Shown here in pieces: positions 11,364 through 20,667 of a stretch of 64,000 nt of DNA (within the stretch, counting starts at the first letter, position 1; each line of letters starts with the position of its first letter). The position numbers and the translations under genes were made by a program. The notes beneath the pieces are model-generated. The model saw only the letters and a program-made list of their open reading frames with translations. It was not told where the DNA came from and made no database searches. Origin of the DNA: an uncultured Chlorobiaceae bacterium (GTDB lineage: Bacteria; Bacteroidota; Chlorobiia; Chlorobiales; Chlorobiaceae); the NCBI GenBank assembly GCA_903895195.1, contig CAITSZ010000039.1, positions 17,292 through 81,291 of the forward strand, written 5' to 3'.

Positions 11364-12575
11364 TCAGGACTCCTGGTAGCGAAGAAACTTTTTGATATTG
11401 CGGGCAGCCTGACGGATACGCTCCTCATTCTCAATCATTGCAACACGCACATACTCATCTCCATAAGCGCCGAATCCAATGCCGGGGCTCACGGCAACCT
11501 TTGCTTCACTCAGCAGCTTCTTGCTGAACTCAAGACTTCCCATTGCCCTGAACGGCTCAGGAATTTGTGCCCAAACAAACATGCTCGCCTTTGGAGAAAC
11601 AACAGGCCACCCTGCATTTTCAAAGCTTTTTACCATCACATCACGCCGCTTGCGGTACACTTCGCAAATCTCATGGACGCAGCTCTGATCCTCTGTAAGC
11701 GCTATCGTTGAAGCAACCTGAATAGGAGTGAATGTGCCATAATCGAGCCAGCTCTTTATCTTTTCGAGCGCACCGATCAGTTTCGCATTACCAACCATAA
11801 ACCCTACACGCCATCCTGCCATATTGTAGGTTTTCGACAGCGTATAGCTCTCCACCGCCACATCCTTGGCACCGGGAACCTGCAGGATTGAAGGGGTCAC
11901 ATAACCATCATACGTAAGCTCAGCGTAAGCAATATCACTGATAATGTAAAAACGCTCCTGGCGTGCAATGTCAACAAGCTTTTCATAAAACGGGAGCTCA
12001 ACAGTAGCCGTGGTTGGATTGTTCGGAAAATTCACAACCAGATACTTCGGCTTGGGTGAGGATTCACGCAATGCCTTTTCAATATTCCGGAAAAATCCGG
12101 TTTCATTAAGGGTTAAATCATCATTCAGCTCAAGCTTCAGCTTGTGCACATTGCCGCCGGCAAGAATGAATGCCTGGGAGTGAATCGGGTAACAAGGATC
12201 AGGCACCATCGCAAGGTCACCCGGATTGGTGATCGCCTGTACAAGATGCACATACCCCTCTTTTGAGCCCATCGTAGCGACAACCTCACGATCAAGATCA
12301 AGATCAACGTTATACTTGCGCTTATACCAGATACCCACCGCACCGCGAAGCTTGTAGATACCTTTTGAAACAGAATATCCATGGGTTCGAGGCTTATTGA
12401 TGCTCTCTATAAGCTTGTCGACAATATGCTGGGGAGTAGGGCCGTCAGGATTGCCCATTGAAAAATCAATAACATCTTCCCCAGCCCGCCGCTCAGCCAT
12501 TTTCAGCTCATTAACCGCAGCAAACACATACTTCGGAAGACGCTTGATCTTGTCAAACTCGATTTCATCAAACAT
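11364..12575 (-). CDS. Class I/II aminotransferase, AlaC-like
   Basis: DFSMGNPDGPTPQHIVDKL, SYTLSKTYNMAGWRVGFMVGN (PLP lysine). Confidence 0.88.
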   Translation of the reverse strand: MFDEIEFDKIKRLPKYVFAAVNELKMAERRAGEDVIDFSMGNPDGPTPQHIVDKLIESINKPRTHGYSVSKGIYKLRGAVGIWYKRKYNVDLDLDREVVATMGSKEGYVHLVQAITNPGDLAMVPDPCYPIHSQAFILAGGNVHKLKLELNDDLTLNETGFFRNIEKALRESSPKPKYLVVNFPNNPTTATVELPFYEKLVDIARQERFYIISDIAYAELTYDGYVTPSILQVPGAKDVAVESYTLSKTYNMAGWRVGFMVGNAKLIGALEKIKSWLDYGTFTPIQVASTIALTEDQSCVHEICEVYRKRRDVMVKSFENAGWPVVSPKASMFVWAQIPEPFRAMGSLEFSKKLLSEAKVAVSPGIGFGAYGDEYVRVAMIENEERIRQAARNIKKFLRYQES

Positions 12576-12672
12576 GATTTCGTATCAAAAAAAAATAGTT
12601 CATGACAAAAAAAGAAAAACTCCCCCATCATAAGCAAAAAGAACATCATATCAATGCACCCCAATAAATTTT

Positions 12673-12787
12673 CAGTCGGCAGTTGGCAGTCGGCAGTAAG
12701 CAATCCAGACTCGCAACTCACCCCAATCTTTCTCCCCTGCAAACTGCCCACTGCCAACTTCTTTCTTAACTCAGCACTCAGCACTTC
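12673..12787. repeat. Heptamer array pair in inverted arrangement
   Basis: cagtcggcagttggcagtcggcagt (reverse orientation), then actgcccactgccaacttctttcttaactcagcactcagcact (forward). Confidence 0.85.
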
Positions 12788-13085
12788 AAAAATAATCCTC
12801 CTCCCTCTGATGCCGAACAGCCAGAATAGTTATGGTTTGCTGATCCTCGATTTCAAAGAGGGCAACATATCCGGCATTACCGAATGTAATAAGCAGTTCA
12901 CGTAACAATGGATTTTCTTCTGTCGCTTTACGGCAGCTGAATGGAAAGCGCTTTAAAAACTCCAGACCTTTTGTTATAGCCTCCAGCACTCGAAATGCAG
13001 CATTAATATCCTCAGCAAGAAGAAACTCATAAAGTCGAACAAGATCACTTTTGGCTTCACGAGTGAAACGTATCCTGTAGCTCAA
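12786..13085 (-). CDS. RelE/ParE-family toxin
   Basis: MSYRIRFTREAKSDLVRLYEFL...; 4-bp overlap with upstream RHH antitoxin ORF. Confidence 0.85.
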   Translation of the reverse strand: MSYRIRFTREAKSDLVRLYEFLLAEDINAAFRVLEAITKGLEFLKRFPFSCRKATEENPLLRELLITFGNAGYVALFEIEDQQTITILAVRHQREEDYF

Positions 13086-13354
13086 CGCTTTGCCTGCTGT
13101 TTTGCTTTGGCAAGCATCTCCCCTAAGCCAGCCAACACTTCGTCATCCGGGATATACTCCCCAGTTTCCTTCGCTCGTTCCCGTGACAGAAGCCCACGGG
13201 CAATAAATATTTTTTGGTTCTGACGTCTCTCTATATTGCTGCGAATCGAATCCTCAATAAATCCTGAAAGCGTTTCCCCCACCTGCAAAACACTCTCAGC
13301 AGCAGAACGAAGTTCCGGCTCAACCCTCAAAGATGGTAACGACGAGGTTTTCAT
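13082..13354 (-). CDS. Ribbon-helix-helix-type antitoxin
   Basis: SLPSLRVEPELRSAAESVLQVGETLSGFIEDSIRSNIERR; immediately upstream of the ParE-like toxin. Confidence 0.8.
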   Translation of the reverse strand: MKTSSLPSLRVEPELRSAAESVLQVGETLSGFIEDSIRSNIERRQNQKIFIARGLLSRERAKETGEYIPDDEVLAGLGEMLAKAKQQAKR

Positions 13355-13432
13355 AAATATTTTTCTCTATTGCGTTGCCTTTGCAATGCAATTTAACCAT
13401 CAGCACCCCAATCTCCAACTATCCCCTAAGCA

Positions 13433-13489
13433 CACAGCACTCAGCAACACTAAAAAAGTTGCCAACTGCCCACTGCTGACTGCCAACTG
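13433..13489. repeat. Heptamer array (CAGCACT and ACTGCCN/ACTGCTG blocks)
   Basis: cacagcactcagcaacactaaaaaagttgccaactgcccactgctgactgccaact. Confidence 0.8.
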
Positions 13490-13584
13490 ATTTCAGCCCT
13501 ATTCTTCTTTTCATCAAATATTGTATACTTAAAATATTTGATGAACATCCGGCAATCCCATCCGTAACATTTCAACAGCAAGCC

Positions 13585-14325
13585 ATGACTCCGGAACAAC
13601 TCTCGCAAACACTCGTCAAAAGCGAAGCACTGAACTATAATCCTATTGCAGTCAAATTTGTTACTTCACTCAGTGACCTGCCCGAAGGGTTACAACAATT
13701 CGGAGCATCTTCAGAGGCGAGCGGTCCGAAATCATTTCTCTGCGCAATGTGGGGCGACTGCCTCAGGGGTGCCGGCCCTTTCTACACCACCAAAGAACAT
13801 CAGCTTTGCGGTGGCGGTGCAATATCCGCGGGTTTCGGAAGTCTTCTGCCCATCGAGGTCGCAGAAAAATTCATGATCGGTGATGGCAAACTCTTTGGTT
13901 CTATGGACGCCCTTCGCTGCTCCATGGCATCTACCATGCCCTTCGAAGATGGCGAGTTTGAGGCGCAGATTGTCGGACCACTTGCTTCTATGAATGACGA
14001 TACCCTGCGCCCGGATGTGGTGCTGATCGTCTGCAAATGCTTCCAGGGACAGCACATCCTGAGGGCTTACGGCTTCGACACTGGAGAACTGGTTCACGGC
14101 ATAGCCGGCGGGTCGACCTGCGAAATGGTTTCAAGCTATGTTCTCAAATCCGGAAAGCCGACCTTCACGCTTGGCGACACAGGCGGTAATGCCGGACTCG
14201 CTCTCGAACCTGATGAAATCCTTCTTGCCTTCCCGTACGACAAGCTCGCTATTGCAGTAAACAATCTGCCGCGAATCTGCCGCACATCAACCATGCACCG
14301 GCACAACATAGTTCATGAGCGCTGA
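13585..14325 (+). CDS. DUF169-family protein
   Basis: NYNPIAVKFVTSLSDLPEG... DUF169-like organisation. Confidence 0.7.
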   Translation: MTPEQLSQTLVKSEALNYNPIAVKFVTSLSDLPEGLQQFGASSEASGPKSFLCAMWGDCLRGAGPFYTTKEHQLCGGGAISAGFGSLLPIEVAEKFMIGDGKLFGSMDALRCSMASTMPFEDGEFEAQIVGPLASMNDDTLRPDVVLIVCKCFQGQHILRAYGFDTGELVHGIAGGSTCEMVSSYVLKSGKPTFTLGDTGGNAGLALEPDEILLAFPYDKLAIAVNNLPRICRTSTMHRHNIVHER

Positions 14326-14354
14326 CATACATACTCTACAACGTTTCAATCCTG

Positions 14355-14771
14355 ATGCATAACAATCATAAAGAAAAGATCGAGGCAGTAAGAAAAATGG
14401 CACTGCAGTTTCTCGCTGAAGCGATCGGGCAATGCCCTGCCGGACTCGAAAGCAATACGAACCCCGATATCGTTTTTGCAGTTCTTGGATTCCAGTACGG
14501 TGCCGTGCAGAGCGCAGCATACGTTGCAGCTCTCGGAGAGGATGCCACTAAGCGGATCACAGAAGATGTCGTAAAAAAAATCAACGGCACAAGCATGGAG
14601 TCAGTGTCGAAAATCCTTGCCCTGATGCCTATGCTCGCTGCAAAAGAATATCCCCCGATCGATATTGGCGGCAAAGCCATTATAGCCTTTTACAACGCTA
14701 CAACTGAAGACGAAAAGCTCGAAACCACCGTCTCCCTGCGTGAAATTCTCCGTCAGATAGATGAAGCTTAA
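14355..14771 (+). CDS. Conserved hypothetical protein
   Basis: Intact 138-aa ORF following the DUF169 gene. Confidence 0.55.
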   Translation: MHNNHKEKIEAVRKMALQFLAEAIGQCPAGLESNTNPDIVFAVLGFQYGAVQSAAYVAALGEDATKRITEDVVKKINGTSMESVSKILALMPMLAAKEYPPIDIGGKAIIAFYNATTEDEKLETTVSLREILRQIDEA

Positions 14772-14782
14772 ATCCCACATAT

Positions 14783-14880
14783 TTCATCCCGATACAAAGT
14801 GAAGGATCTATCTTTCTTACTTGCCGACTGCCCACTGCCAACTTTCTTCACTCAGCGCTCAGCACTCAGCACTCAGAACT
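14783..14880. repeat. GTCATCCCGA-type repeat followed by heptamer array
   Basis: ttcatcccgatacaaagtgaaggatct then gccgactgcccactgccaact...cagcgctcagcactcagcactcag. Confidence 0.85.
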
Positions 14881-15662
14881 TTTTTTCCATCCCTGACCTC
14901 ACCGTACTCTCATACGGCACAACCATTATCTGCGGCTTTCTGCTCTGGATCATCGAGGGCATCATCCCCTTTTTTTCCATCAAAAGCCACCGCGCTCTCC
15001 ATGCCAAGCTCAACCTTTCCCTGGCCAGTCTCAATCTTATGATCCTGCTCCCTTCGGGCATCCTCATGGCATTCATGCTCGAGTGGTCGAAAAACGCCTG
15101 GCCGGGAATCGCGATGCTCGCTCTTCCCACCGTTGCCAAAGCCATCATGATCATCCTGCTCATCGATCTCTGGATGTACATCTGGCATCGTCTCAACCAT
15201 GAATCAGCATTTCTCTGGAAATTTCACTCCGTCCACCACAGCGACCCCACCCTCGATGTCACCACCAGCTGGCGCTTCCATTACATCGAAATCCTGATCT
15301 CGGAACTGCTGCGTCTCCCCCTCTTCATGCTGCTCGGTGCAGGTATCGAACACCTGCTGCTCTACTCGCTCATCATGACACCAATAATAGAGTTCCAGCA
15401 CAGCAACGTCTCAATTGCACCTGCTCTGGATCGTCTGCTCCGGCTCATAATCCCATCCCCCATGATGCATCGCCTGCATCACTCAACTCTCAGGAGCGAA
15501 CACAACACCAACTACGGCAGCATGCTCTCCCTCTGGGACCGTCTCTTCGGCACCCTCCTGACGAAAGACAATCTCGGCGACCTCAGCCTGGGGCTCGACA
15601 ATGAAAGCGACTCCGACAAGCAGCAACTCTCCGCCCTGCTCCTCAGACCCTTCCGATCATAA
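14799..15662 (+). CDS. Sterol desaturase / fatty acid hydroxylase family membrane protein
   Basis: His boxes HRLNH and HSVHH plus MMHRLHHS; N-terminus is encoded by repeat DNA and the start is uncertain. Confidence 0.8.
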   Translation: MKDLSFLLADCPLPTFFTQRSALSTQNFFSIPDLTVLSYGTTIICGFLLWIIEGIIPFFSIKSHRALHAKLNLSLASLNLMILLPSGILMAFMLEWSKNAWPGIAMLALPTVAKAIMIILLIDLWMYIWHRLNHESAFLWKFHSVHHSDPTLDVTTSWRFHYIEILISELLRLPLFMLLGAGIEHLLLYSLIMTPIIEFQHSNVSIAPALDRLLRLIIPSPMMHRLHHSTLRSEHNTNYGSMLSLWDRLFGTLLTKDNLGDLSLGLDNESDSDKQQLSALLLRPFRS

Positions 15663-15668
15663 ACCCCG

Positions 15669-16136
15669 CTACCGGCGCCATTCAACCATCATGCCCCATA
15701 TCGGATCGTGCCCATCAATATCATCAGTCAAGCCTGACGCATCAACAACCGCCCTGCCCTCATTATACCACCGAAAAATCCCGCCACGCAGATTCCGCCA
15801 ACTCTTTGCCCCCGCTTTCCCGCAAACACTCCCCACCCGCTCAAGCACATCCGAACTCCGCTGCCCCACAGAACAATAAAAAACAAGATCACGCCCTTCC
15901 AAAAGAGATCCATAAGAAGCCTCAAAAACATCCAAACCAATATCCGGATCGACTTGTACCGCAGTCGCAATACAACTCATCTCATACTCCTCAACAGCGC
16001 GAACATCAAACACCAAAGGCGCCTCCGATCCGGCAAGCATAGCCGCCAGTTCATCACTCCCAAGATTGTCCACCCGGTGCGCACGCTCGATAACAATAAT
16101 AGCAGCATCAAGCAGCCTGTCACTAATACCAAACAT
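15669..16136 (-). CDS. Rhodanese-like domain protein
   Basis: PLVFDVRAVEEYEMSCI...DLVFYCSVGQRSSDVLERVG (catalytic Cys loop). Confidence 0.8.
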   Translation of the reverse strand: MFGISDRLLDAAIIVIERAHRVDNLGSDELAAMLAGSEAPLVFDVRAVEEYEMSCIATAVQVDPDIGLDVFEASYGSLLEGRDLVFYCSVGQRSSDVLERVGSVCGKAGAKSWRNLRGGIFRWYNEGRAVVDASGLTDDIDGHDPIWGMMVEWRR

Positions 16137-16165
16137 ATCCAGTCATCAAGTTTCTATCCCCCCAT

Positions 16166-16360
16166 GTCATCCCGATACGCAGTGAGGGATCTCTCTTCAT
16201 CACGGGCAATTACTCTCTTTCTTCCTTGCCCACTGCCCACTGCCAACTATCTTCCCTCAGCACTCAGCACTTTCTTTCTACTCAGAACATTTTTTTGCCA
16301 ACTGCCCACTGCCCACTGCCAACTCCTGCTTCCTCAGCACTCAGCACTCAGCACTTCTTC
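16166..16360. repeat. GTCATCCCGA-type repeat followed by several heptamer blocks
   Basis: gtcatcccgatacgcagtgagggatctctc then alternating cccactgccaact and cagcactcagcact blocks. Confidence 0.88.
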
Positions 16361-16645
16361 CTCATCACTCTTCTCTCATAGGCCCTATTCTTCTTTTATC
16401 ACAACCACTGAGCCTTAAAAACATATGCAAGCAAACCCTCATTCAAAGCACTTGACGAGGTTTTGGCGAACAAAACAAGTATTTTAGTGGCTAATGAGTG
16501 AGTATGTTCTAAATGTAGTGATGCCAAAACGAAATGCGAGAATATTATTGCGTTACGGTAATGAAGCCAAAGCACTGGATGTAAATTAGATGGTTTTGTT
16601 CGAATTTATCAATTTGTATAAAATAGCCGAAATGAGTAATATCTT

Positions 16646-16957
16646 GTGATGGAGAAGAAGACTCCACATTACGTTCTTGGTGAAATTCAGGCTATTGTCG
16701 CCGATAGGTTTAACTGTGTATTTACAAGGTTGGCATTGGCAGGTGGCCTCTCTCTTGGATTAACTGAGCCGGATATGCGTGAGGTTGTTCTTTCTCTGTC
16801 AAGAGCTGATTTTTACAAATCAATGACAACCTATAACGATCATAGTTTGTGGCAGGACGTCTATCATGGTGAAACTATGGACGGTGTCGCCGTCTACATT
16901 AAAATTACAGGCTTTGCAGATAATAGACCTCCGGTTATTCAGTTTAAAGCCAAATAA
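16646..16957 (+). CDS. mqsR: MqsR-type mRNA interferase toxin
   Basis: LSRADFYKSMTTYNDHSLWQDVYH closely matches the E. coli MqsR signature. Confidence 0.93.
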   Translation: MMEKKTPHYVLGEIQAIVADRFNCVFTRLALAGGLSLGLTEPDMREVVLSLSRADFYKSMTTYNDHSLWQDVYHGETMDGVAVYIKITGFADNRPPVIQFKAK

Positions 16958-16969
16958 ATTATACCTCTT

Positions 16970-17365
16970 ATGAACTGTCCTGCATGTGGCCATCCCGATA
17001 TGGTTGATAAAGTCCTGGATGAAATGCTCTCTTATGTTGGACAATCATTAACCTTGCATAAAATGCATGGTGAGTTTTGTTCTTCCTGTGGAGAAGGCAT
17101 TTGGGATGAAGAGAGTTACAGGCGATACACTGAAGCCCAGGCTGGGTTAGTGAGAACAGTTAAGGGTGATGTTGGAGCTGATATTCGACGTATCCGTAAA
17201 AAGCTTAATCTGACTCAGGCAGAACTCTCAAAAGTGTTTGGTATCGGAAAGATTGCCTTTTCACGATATGAAAGAGGCGAAACCCGCCCTCCTGCCCCGC
17301 TCGTAAAGCTTCTGAAACTGGTAGACCGTCATCCTGATTTATTAAATGAAATGGGTACCGTGTAA
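16970..17365 (+). CDS. mqsA: MqsA/YgiT-type antitoxin (zinc-binding N-terminus, HTH C-terminus)
   Basis: MNCPACGH...FCSSCGEGIW; LNLTQAELSKVFGIGKIAFSRYERGETRP; follows mqsR. Confidence 0.93.
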   Translation: MNCPACGHPDMVDKVLDEMLSYVGQSLTLHKMHGEFCSSCGEGIWDEESYRRYTEAQAGLVRTVKGDVGADIRRIRKKLNLTQAELSKVFGIGKIAFSRYERGETRPPAPLVKLLKLVDRHPDLLNEMGTV

Positions 17366-17422
17366 CAAGCGAGTTTCAGTGATGGAGTTCTAATCCAAAC
17401 TTTCACAGTAGTCCCAGTCTTT

Positions 17423-17454
17423 TATAAGTCCTATAAGTCCCATAAGACCTATAG
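17423..17454. repeat. 9-bp tandem repeat (TATAAGTCC)n
   Basis: tataagtcctataagtcccataagacctatagg. Confidence 0.75.
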
Positions 17455-17486
17455 GCCCTATTCTTCTTTTCTCTCTTCAAAAGTCC

Positions 17487-19141
17487 TCAAGCAGCCGACT
17501 GCTGATAAAGATGCCGCTGAAACCCGATAAAAGTCGAAAGAATTTTATCAGTACTCCCCAGTATAGCAACAGCATCAGGTAGTGCATGATATTTGAGCCT
17601 GAGCAAATGCGGCAGTTTTTCCTGATCAAGTTCCCCTACCCCAGCTTCGACATACTGCGCAAGCACAAACTCAATAAACTCCTTCTGTTTATCATCAAGC
17701 CCCGAGTAAATGCTCTCTTGCGCCTCAGCGACTCTGGCCTCCCTTGTAATCGGCCTGTGAGCAAAAGAGATAAATTCAAGCACATCGAAGAGGTCGCTTT
17801 TTTCAGCATTGATGAGCTTCTGTATAGACTCAAGCTCCTGCTTTCCATAACCTGCATCAGCCAGCTTTTCGAGCAGTGTTCTCCGTGTTTTCGGGTCCGA
17901 CCACAGCTCCTTCAGCTCCTCTTCGCTTTTGAAGAATTCCGGCAAAACACCGAACATGCCCTGAAGAAATTCTTCTACAGAGATCACTCTGCCGTCAGAA
18001 CTCCAGAACGACGTTGCGATCATGTGTTGAATCTCTCGCTCCTTGCCGTCACTCAGCTTGATTTTAAGCTTTTTACGAGGCTCACCAGGTGGCTCCGGCG
18101 GATCAGTTGACACTGGCGACAACGTCTCAGTTTCGTCTTGAACTGTTTGAGGAATGCCCTCTGTTATTGTAGTCTGATCAATAGGCTCACCGTCCCACTC
18201 AACATCCGAGAAGTGGTGGCATGCATCAACAAAGTCATAAATGGTGAAATACTCTTTTCCATCAAAAAGTCTGGTGCCACGCCCGATGATCTGCTTGAAT
18301 TCTATAATGCTGTTGAACTCCTGCTCTTTATAGAGCCGCCCCTCCTCCACTTCGCCTTCGATGACTTGATCGTCTGAAGTGTAGATGTAGTCGTCAATCG
18401 TAGTCTTTATGCGCTTGACCCTGAAGGGTGTAAGGAACCCGTCGTTGATCCCCTCTTTCAGAGAGTAGATAAAAACCGGTTCCCCGAAATAATTATATGT
18501 ATCGACGTTATCGGTACGTTTCGGCGTCGCAGTGAGACCGATCTGAACTGCAGGAGCAAAGTATTCGAGAATCCCCCGCCAGTTGCTCTCGTTGTTTGCC
18601 CCACCACGGTGGCACTCATCGATGATGATAAGGTCGAAGTAGTCTTTTGGGTACTCGCCAAAACACGGGCTGTTTTCCGGACCGGTCATGAAAGTCTGGA
18701 AAATGGTAAAGAAAATGCTCCCGTTAGTCGGAACTCTGCCGTTTTTGCGAATCTCATCCGGCTTGATGCGCAGAAGTGCATCCGCAGGAAAAGGCGAAAA
18801 GGCGTTAAACGCCTGATTAGTCAGTATGTTTCTATCAGCCAGAAAGAGAATGCGCGGTCTTCGTTTCCCATCTCGGTTGAAGTTCCACCTGCTCTGAAAA
18901 AGCTTCCAGACAATCTGGAAAGCAATAAAGGTTTTGCCTGTCCCCGTAGCAAGAGTCAGCAGAATGCGCTGTTTCTCCTTAGCTATGGCATTCAGGGCTT
19001 TATTTACCGCCAGCTCCTGATAGTAGCGCACACTTTTTGTTCCACCGATATCCTCAAATGCAATCTTGTTGAAGCTCTCTTCCCATGGGTTTGGCTGATC
19101 AAAGGTTCTCTGCCAGAGCTCGATACTGATATGGTCTCTAT
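17487..19141 (-). pseudogene. Type I restriction enzyme R subunit (HsdR) remnant: N-terminal nuclease domain absent, internal helicase deletion
   Basis: ATGTGKTFIA, IIDECHRGG, LTATPKR and EFKQIIGRGTRLFDGKEYFTIYDFVDA present; RLYKEQEFN runs directly into SIIEFKQIIGRGTR; upstream in-frame codons read RYIHRDHISIELWQRTFDQPNPWEESFNKIAFEDIGGTKSV after a stop. Confidence 0.8.
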
Positions 19142-19361
19142 GAATATAACGCTACACCTAAACCACAGCAAATAAAAGCACTATCCTGACAACATTAACC
19201 GAATATACTCCACAAATTTTAACATGGTATCAAGGTAATTCCCCCAAAGGGGGACGACATTCATATCATACACTTCTTCAGACAACTCAGTATATCTCAG
19301 CCCCCCCAACTTTTTGCTATATTGCCCGCACACACAAAATAAAACCCACAACGACTACCAT

Positions 19362-19955
19362 ATGGACACCGTTTTCTCGAATATCGAACACCTCTACTCC
19401 AGAGAGGAAGTACTCTCAAACCCATGCCCTGTTACCAAGGCAAATGGCGTCTATGCCTTTTTCTTTAAAGAGGTGCCTCCGGGAGTGCCTGTTGAAGGCT
19501 GCTTCACTCATGATGGGTTGACGTTACTCTATATCGCGGGATCACCTGATAAAAAAGGGAAAGCGAATTCCGCTCAAAACCTGCAGCAACGGGTGCGTTA
19601 CCACTTCAAAGGGAATGCTGACGGTTCAACCCTGCGTCGATCACTCGGCATCCTGCTTGCAAAAGAGAGTGGCTATCCGCTGCGAAGAGTTGGCAGCGGC
19701 AAAAAAATGACACTGAGGAACAAGGGAGAGCAATGGCTAGACCGGTGGATGCACGAAAACGCCTTTGTAACCTGGATAGAGAATGAAGAGCCCTGGGATC
19801 TCGAAAACAAACTCCTGAACTCTTTATCCATCCCCCTGAACATTCAGGGCAATAAACACCACCCCTATGCCGCCATGCTCGCTCAAATCCGCAGCCAGGC
19901 AATTGTCCAAGCCGAAGAAGCTGATATCGTCGATGACACTCACCCTCGGCTATAA
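19362..19955 (+). CDS. GIY-YIG nuclease-like protein
   Basis: GVYAFFF...LLYIAGSP...LQQRVRYHFKGNADGSTLRRSLG...EPWDLENKLL. Confidence 0.65.
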   Translation: MDTVFSNIEHLYSREEVLSNPCPVTKANGVYAFFFKEVPPGVPVEGCFTHDGLTLLYIAGSPDKKGKANSAQNLQQRVRYHFKGNADGSTLRRSLGILLAKESGYPLRRVGSGKKMTLRNKGEQWLDRWMHENAFVTWIENEEPWDLENKLLNSLSIPLNIQGNKHHPYAAMLAQIRSQAIVQAEEADIVDDTHPRL

Positions 19956-20203
19956 AATAACCCCTTAACGCTTCTTAGCCTCTCTTCAGCGAAAGTATCG
20001 GCTTCGTCTTCTTTTTCTTTGCCATCGCAGGAATAATCCATCCCCTCAATTAAAACATACTTTTTGCTATGCTTCAGGATATGACCCGCTTCATGGAAAA
20101 AGGTGAACCGGAAAATGTCATTCCTGTTCAATCGATTTGAAAGCTGAATCAACGGATTGCCTTTCACACACAGTAACCATGTCACAATGTCACCAGCCTG
20201 CAA
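19940..20203 (-). pseudogene. ImmA/IrrE metallopeptidase domain fragment (HigA-associated type)
   Basis: RFTFFHEAGHILKH HEXXH motif; no N-terminal HTH in frame upstream. Confidence 0.65.
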
Positions 20204-20667
20204 GCAACTAATTGACCTGACGATTTTTTCCGGATAATCTGCAGTTCTACGAGCTTTTTATACGCTCTGAACCTCTCTTGATGCCGTATTATCTCTGTGT
20301 ATATTTCAATATTTTTCACGGTTTTTTTCAACAGAAATACATATTTTTTAATATAAATTAACCGGAATTCAACAATAAAAAGCTATTATTTACGAAATAA
20401 ACCCGGGGTTAGTAAATAACTTTATATATATCAGTATATAAATGATGACGATCAGACTTGCTTTGGACTTTTGGATGTTGTTTAGCGAATTCACAATCGA
20501 CAGAAAATGAAAAGTTCTTTGGGCTATCGCAGTAATCCCGTTTTGAGTTAGTCAAAGACTCCCTATGTAACAAACTCATAAAGAGTGTCCGACAGTGCAC
20601 TCTACTTCCCAACTGTTTAATGAGTTACGAGTTAAAAATCTTTGAAACAGAGTAACTGGAGAAAACA

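Noticed and set aside
12503-12784. ORF MLSAELRKKLAVGSLQGRK...
   Set aside because: Overlaps the repeat array and the 5' part of the aminotransferase gene; repeat-derived N-terminus
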